A stretch of 25,608 bases of DNA from a virus, in IMG/VR virus record IMGVR_UViG_3300048113_000776, positions 1 through 25,608 of that record, one strand, 5' to 3'. The notes under the pieces are model-generated. The model did not search any database. It had not been told where the DNA came from and saw only the letters and a program-made list of their open reading frames with translations. Position 1 is the stretch's first letter, and each line of letters begins with the position of its first letter. Positions 22,559 through 25,608 of the stretch are shown here, one piece after another. The translations under genes were made by a program, and so were the position numbers.

Positions 22559-23989
22559 GTGGAAAAGGTTTTCAATTACAAACAAAACAAGAAAACAGAT
22601 AAAGGTAAATGTCAGGAGAAATGTTCTATTGATATATATCATTACGATGATGTATTGATGGTAGAACTCTTTTACCTTTTTACCTATATGAGGTTCAACG
22701 AAAACAATGAAACCGAGTTCGAGTTAAGAAGACGAGTTGAGACAGAACATAAACTAACGATTGATTTAAAAACCTCTGACTTCCATGTGTTCTCACAAAC
22801 AACAAATAAAGGTTTTTTAGGGGATAAGAAATCCTCCAATGGAAGGACCTCCAAGAATAAGTTTTCACAGTTGGAGGATATAACAAGTGTTGGTTTTTTC
22901 GGGGGTTCTAAAAAAGGGTCAAGTTGGGGTAGTCGGTACAAAAAGAAGACTGAAGAGGCGTGGGAACTAATAAGGAAAATAATCCAACCTAGAATAAAAG
23001 ATGAGTACCTTTCAAAAAAGGGGTACAATAAAGTTGAGATAGATCCTTTATACGACCTTATAGTTGATTTTCACTTAGACAAAAAGAACATCAAAGGTCA
23101 CGATTTGATTTACATAGATATACAAGAGGATTATCCTAAACAAAAGTATTTAAAAACCAATGATCGTAAGTTTGTACCTGCGGTATTAGAACAATACGGT
23201 ATTAAAAACAGACAATTTATTAGTTCCATAAATAATGATAGTGAAGGGATGCCCATTATAATCAAAACACTTAATTATTTTAGTAAATTATTTGGTGACA
23301 ACTACATTGATTATATGAATAGGATAGATTGGCATTTACATTGTTATAAGGCACCCCCCAACAGGAAAGTACACCCACTTAAAAATGAAACAGAGAAAAG
23401 GAACATGGTTAAGTTGATACAAAGATGGGAAGAGGAGGGGTTAAGATTAAATACTGATCTTACATCTGATGGTACTTTGATTATGTCTTTATTTCGTTTG
23501 TTTGAATTAAGAAACAAGATTGAAAAGAGAGGTATTGAATTGAAATTTACCGCAACAAAGGATTCTGAATTAGATACGTTATTTGAAGAATGGGAATCCT
23601 TAAGAAAATATTTACAGAAGGGGTACAGAGTTAGATACCTTTTTCCCGATGAATTTGTGAAACATGTTGAACAACCAATAAAGATCGGAGATGTAACCTA
23701 CCAACCAAAATTACTATCTAAAGAAGAAGAGTTTAAAGTGGAGGGTCATATAATGAAAAATTGTATGGGTAATCAGTTTGTTCACGGTGTCGCGTCGATA
23801 TTTATATCTTTAAGGAAGGGTAAAAGATGGGTAGATGTACAGTATCGTAAAGGTAAAAAAACCATGTGTTACGGTAAGGCAAATTCCCCCACTCCTTCTG
23901 ATTTTAAAAGTGCAATAAACACACTCAACAAACGTATGAAAATTTATGATCAAGTTAAGTGGACTAAAGAGAAATATGATTTGTTATAA
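22559..23989 (+). CDS. PcfJ-like protein
   Basis: A 476-residue protein. The C-terminal region (about 385-460) carries the PcfJ-like core: H397 and C402 in GHIMKNCMGN, then ASIFISLRKGKRWVDVQYRKGKK and ANSPTPSDFKSAINTLNKRM, where the family normally has HCVG...Y....... I..lR....  T.E.....G. The first 380 residues are unknown and include a Gly/Ser/Lys-rich stretch (about 85-130). PcfJ was named from a conjugative plasmid; its function is unknown. The start is GTG, with no upstream in-frame ATG. An 85-base AT-rich gap precedes it, with no good promoter match. Confidence 0.75.
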   Translation: MEKVFNYKQNKKTDKGKCQEKCSIDIYHYDDVLMVELFYLFTYMRFNENNETEFELRRRVETEHKLTIDLKTSDFHVFSQTTNKGFLGDKKSSNGRTSKNKFSQLEDITSVGFFGGSKKGSSWGSRYKKKTEEAWELIRKIIQPRIKDEYLSKKGYNKVEIDPLYDLIVDFHLDKKNIKGHDLIYIDIQEDYPKQKYLKTNDRKFVPAVLEQYGIKNRQFISSINNDSEGMPIIIKTLNYFSKLFGDNYIDYMNRIDWHLHCYKAPPNRKVHPLKNETEKRNMVKLIQRWEEEGLRLNTDLTSDGTLIMSLFRLFELRNKIEKRGIELKFTATKDSELDTLFEEWESLRKYLQKGYRVRYLFPDEFVKHVEQPIKIGDVTYQPKLLSKEEEFKVEGHIMKNCMGNQFVHGVASIFISLRKGKRWVDVQYRKGKKTMCYGKANSPTPSDFKSAINTLNKRMKIYDQVKWTKEKYDLL

Positions 23990-24011
23990 ATTTTTATTTT
24001 TCGTATATTTT
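23981..24011 (+). promoter_or_regulatory. Bacteroidota-type promoter giving a nearly leaderless mRNA
   Basis: TTG at 23981-23983 (in the last codons of the PcfJ-like gene), 20 bases, TATATTTT at 24004-24011. The ATG at 24017 follows 5 bases later, so transcription should begin at about the start codon. The -7 context CGTATATTTTA is the same as at 18626-18636. Confidence 0.65.
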
Positions 24012-24016
24012 ATAAT

Positions 24017-24346
24017 ATGGTAGACGTAACAGAAATAGCAATAGAAAAAATAGTGGGTCTAATGATGGATGAAGGTATAACCCCCGACACTCACAATCTC
24101 AGGGTTGGTGTAAGTGGTGGAGGTTGTAGTGGATTACAATACGAAATGGACTTTGATGATAAAATAAATGAGGGTGATAGTGTCTTTGAAGTGGACGCAA
24201 TAAAGGTGGTTGTTAATAAACCTTCACTACTTTATTTAGCGGGAACAGTGTTAGATTTCCAAGGTGGTTTAAACGGTAAAGGGTTTGAATGGATCAACCC
24301 AAACGCATCAAGAACCTGTGGATGTGGGGAAAGTTTTAGTTTGTAA
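24017..24346 (+). CDS. A-type Fe-S carrier (IscA/ErpA/HesB family)
   Basis: A 109-residue protein, the family's usual length. The three ligand Cys are in place: C37 in SGGGCSGLQYEMDF and C101/C103 in RTCGCGESF. The central VVVNKPSLLYLAGTVLDFQ and GFEWINPNA are also standard. It would accept Fe-S clusters from the scaffold and pass them to apoproteins. Similar hesB-like genes are known from marine T4-like phages. In this window the likely clients are the radical SAM and U32-like proteins, though host enzymes are equally possible. Its own promoter is a near-leaderless site. Confidence 0.95.
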   Translation: MVDVTEIAIEKIVGLMMDEGITPDTHNLRVGVSGGGCSGLQYEMDFDDKINEGDSVFEVDAIKVVVNKPSLLYLAGTVLDFQGGLNGKGFEWINPNASRTCGCGESFSL

Positions 24347-24389
24347 GGTTTAAACTAATAAATAAAGTATTTATATATAAAACGATCTA

Positions 24390-25608
24390 ATGGAAGAATT
24401 AAGTAAAAAAGATATTTTGACTCTTATTGGTGAGAATCTAACCACTATAAGACGACCTGGGTATAAAGGTTTTGACGAATCTAAGGAGTTAGACGAAATG
24501 CCGTTAAGGCCAGACCAACTCCCAAAGAAAGAAATTGAACCAGGTAAACCCACAAAAAAATCTAAAAAAATTGTTTTAACTTTAGATAATGGTGAGGAGA
24601 TGACATTTAGTACATCACAATCAGTTATAAAAGTTGATGGAGAAAATAAGAACACTGTTAAGGTAACACAAATACAACCTGGTGATGTTATTGTTGACGA
24701 CAACAGAAGTGAACAAACCGTCTCTAGTGTGGATCAAAAGGAAGTAATTGCACCTTGGACAGCAATGTTCGAAACAGACAATGACGGTAAACCGATTGAA
24801 CATGTTGGTTGGTATAGATATGAAAACGGAGAGGTCACCCCAATTATTTTTACTTGTGAATGGGACGAACTGACAGAAAAACACCCTGATTTAGTACCTA
24901 AACTAAAAGAGAAATTTGGTAAGGTTAAGTTAAAAGAGGAGAACTGTCCATCATATAAACCAAGAGGTAGAGATATAGGGGGTGTAAAACCTATCCCTGG
25001 CGATGATGGGGAAGAGGTCACTTTTGATAATGCGGATCAAGTACCTGATGCAACAGGGACTAAAACTACATATACTAGGGAGAAGATAAATAGAACATTT
25101 AATTCTATCTTAAAAGATGAGTTAGTGGATGATGAAGATTTCGTAACTACATTAAAAAGAATAAGTTTACCTGAAATAGTTATCCTTAACCCAAAACACA
25201 GAAATAAATACAGTGAAGTAAACGATAAAGAGATTACATTTCAGTCACATAACATAAATTTATATAAAACACAGGAAGAGTTCCAAAATACCACAAGGAA
25301 AACGGTTATGAGGGGTAGAACACCTGAGTATTTTGAAAGTGATGAGTACAATCCAAAAAAATCCAATAGTTTAAGAAGACAATACAATTCAGGATATTCT
25401 AATTGGTCCAAAACACGTTTTACTCAACAAGGTGCTGGATACGGTAAAACACCTGTATTCAAATTAGATAGAGGTGATTTCCCAAATGAAGAAGATTTTT
25501 CAGTAATGGTATCATCTGATTTAGAAATAAAAGGTATTGCTCAGGGTGAAGGTGAGATGACATCTGGATATAGATGGGAATTAGTCTATACCGTTGAATA
25601 CGCAAAGA
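24390..25608 (+). CDS. Unknown phage protein, 5' part (406 codons, open at window end)
   Basis: The frame is open from ATG 24390 to the end of the window, so the gene is truncated here; it is the real frame, not the antisense frames opposite it. The N-terminal 58 residues are charged. Residues about 59-118 (KIVLTLDNGEEMTFST, then VKVTQIQPGDVIVDD and VSSVDQKEV) resemble the second half of a Hint (Hedgehog/intein) domain, but a catalytic N-terminal Cys is absent. The middle is Lys/Glu/Asp-rich, with GGVKPIPGDDGEE and ITFQSHNINLY. The last visible part (YGKTPVFKLDRGDFPNEEDF, then YRWELVYTVEYAK) looks like a new beta-rich domain. Large mosaic length suggests a structural or secreted phage protein; I do not recognise it. 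Confidence 0.85.
   Translation, partial: MEELSKKDILTLIGENLTTIRRPGYKGFDESKELDEMPLRPDQLPKKEIEPGKPTKKSKKIVLTLDNGEEMTFSTSQSVIKVDGENKNTVKVTQIQPGDVIVDDNRSEQTVSSVDQKEVIAPWTAMFETDNDGKPIEHVGWYRYENGEVTPIIFTCEWDELTEKHPDLVPKLKEKFGKVKLKEENCPSYKPRGRDIGGVKPIPGDDGEEVTFDNADQVPDATGTKTTYTREKINRTFNSILKDELVDDEDFVTTLKRISLPEIVILNPKHRNKYSEVNDKEITFQSHNINLYKTQEEFQNTTRKTVMRGRTPEYFESDEYNPKKSNSLRRQYNSGYSNWSKTRFTQQGAGYGKTPVFKLDRGDFPNEEDFSVMVSSDLEIKGIAQGEGEMTSGYRWELVYTVEYAK

Noticed and set aside
1-25608. Bacterial chromosome instead of phage
   Set aside because: Several genes look bacterial, but tail-fibre and tail-paralog genes, phage-only small proteins, heavy gene overlap and lack of housekeeping clusters favour a phage.

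Overview
The window looks like part of the genome of a tailed phage infecting a marine flavobacterium-like member of the Bacteroidota. The phage assignment rests on a tail-fibre C-terminus of familiar marine-phage type, three tandem short-tail-protein paralogs, very dense and often overlapping genes, thymidylate synthase, a phage-style DNA methylase and small phage-only protein families. The host assignment rests on three things. An encoded outer-membrane protein has a signal peptide ending in SAQ and an LNEVVVTA plug-like motif. There are no Shine-Dalgarno sequences before the starts. Four promoter-like sites match the Bacteroidota -33/-7 pattern (TTG, exactly 20 bases, TATATTT). The DNA is AT-rich throughout. 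No tRNA, rRNA, CRISPR array, integrase or insertion sequence was seen.

Layout. Bases 1-4294 hold the end of a large tail fibre and three tandem paralogs that I read as six-bladed kelch-like propellers, probably receptor-binding proteins. Bases 4353-5857 hold two translationally coupled unknown proteins. Bases 5868-8551 hold an overlapping three-gene cassette: a radical SAM/SPASM enzyme, a U32-like iron-sulfur TIM-barrel protein and a TylF-like methyltransferase. Bases 8603-10461 encode a Bacteroidota-style outer-membrane barrel overlapped by a DUF401-type inner-membrane permease, behind their own promoter. A small coiled-coil protein follows at 10487-10930.

Bases 10932-17189 are a long minus-strand operon: a ribbon-helix-helix-like protein, two GT4 and two GT2 glycosyltransferases, an extended SDR sugar-nucleotide epimerase, a DUF3431 protein and a 78-residue unknown. 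Bases 17190-17598 are a regulatory gap with a 40-residue MGCGC protein, terminator-like hairpins and a 14-base perfect palindrome.

Bases 17599-22473 are a tightly packed accessory block: DNA methylase, DUF192, small membrane protein, flavodoxin-fold quinone reductase, DUF2805, GNAT-like protein, thymidylate synthase, acyl-CoA thioesterase, an AroQ-type chorismate mutase, an Smr-domain protein and a small basic protein. The window ends with a PcfJ-like protein, an IscA/ErpA-type Fe-S carrier and the first 406 codons of an unknown, probably structural, protein.

Main ideas. (1) The radical SAM/U32-like/methyltransferase cassette, the Fe-S carrier and the chorismate mutase could form one functional set: U32 hydroxylases of the RlhA/TrhP type need prephenate, which chorismate mutase makes. 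This is inference. (2) The outer-membrane barrel plus DUF401 permease looks like a phage-borne envelope transport pair. (3) Two of the promoter sites lie so close to the start codon that the mRNAs should be leaderless or nearly so.
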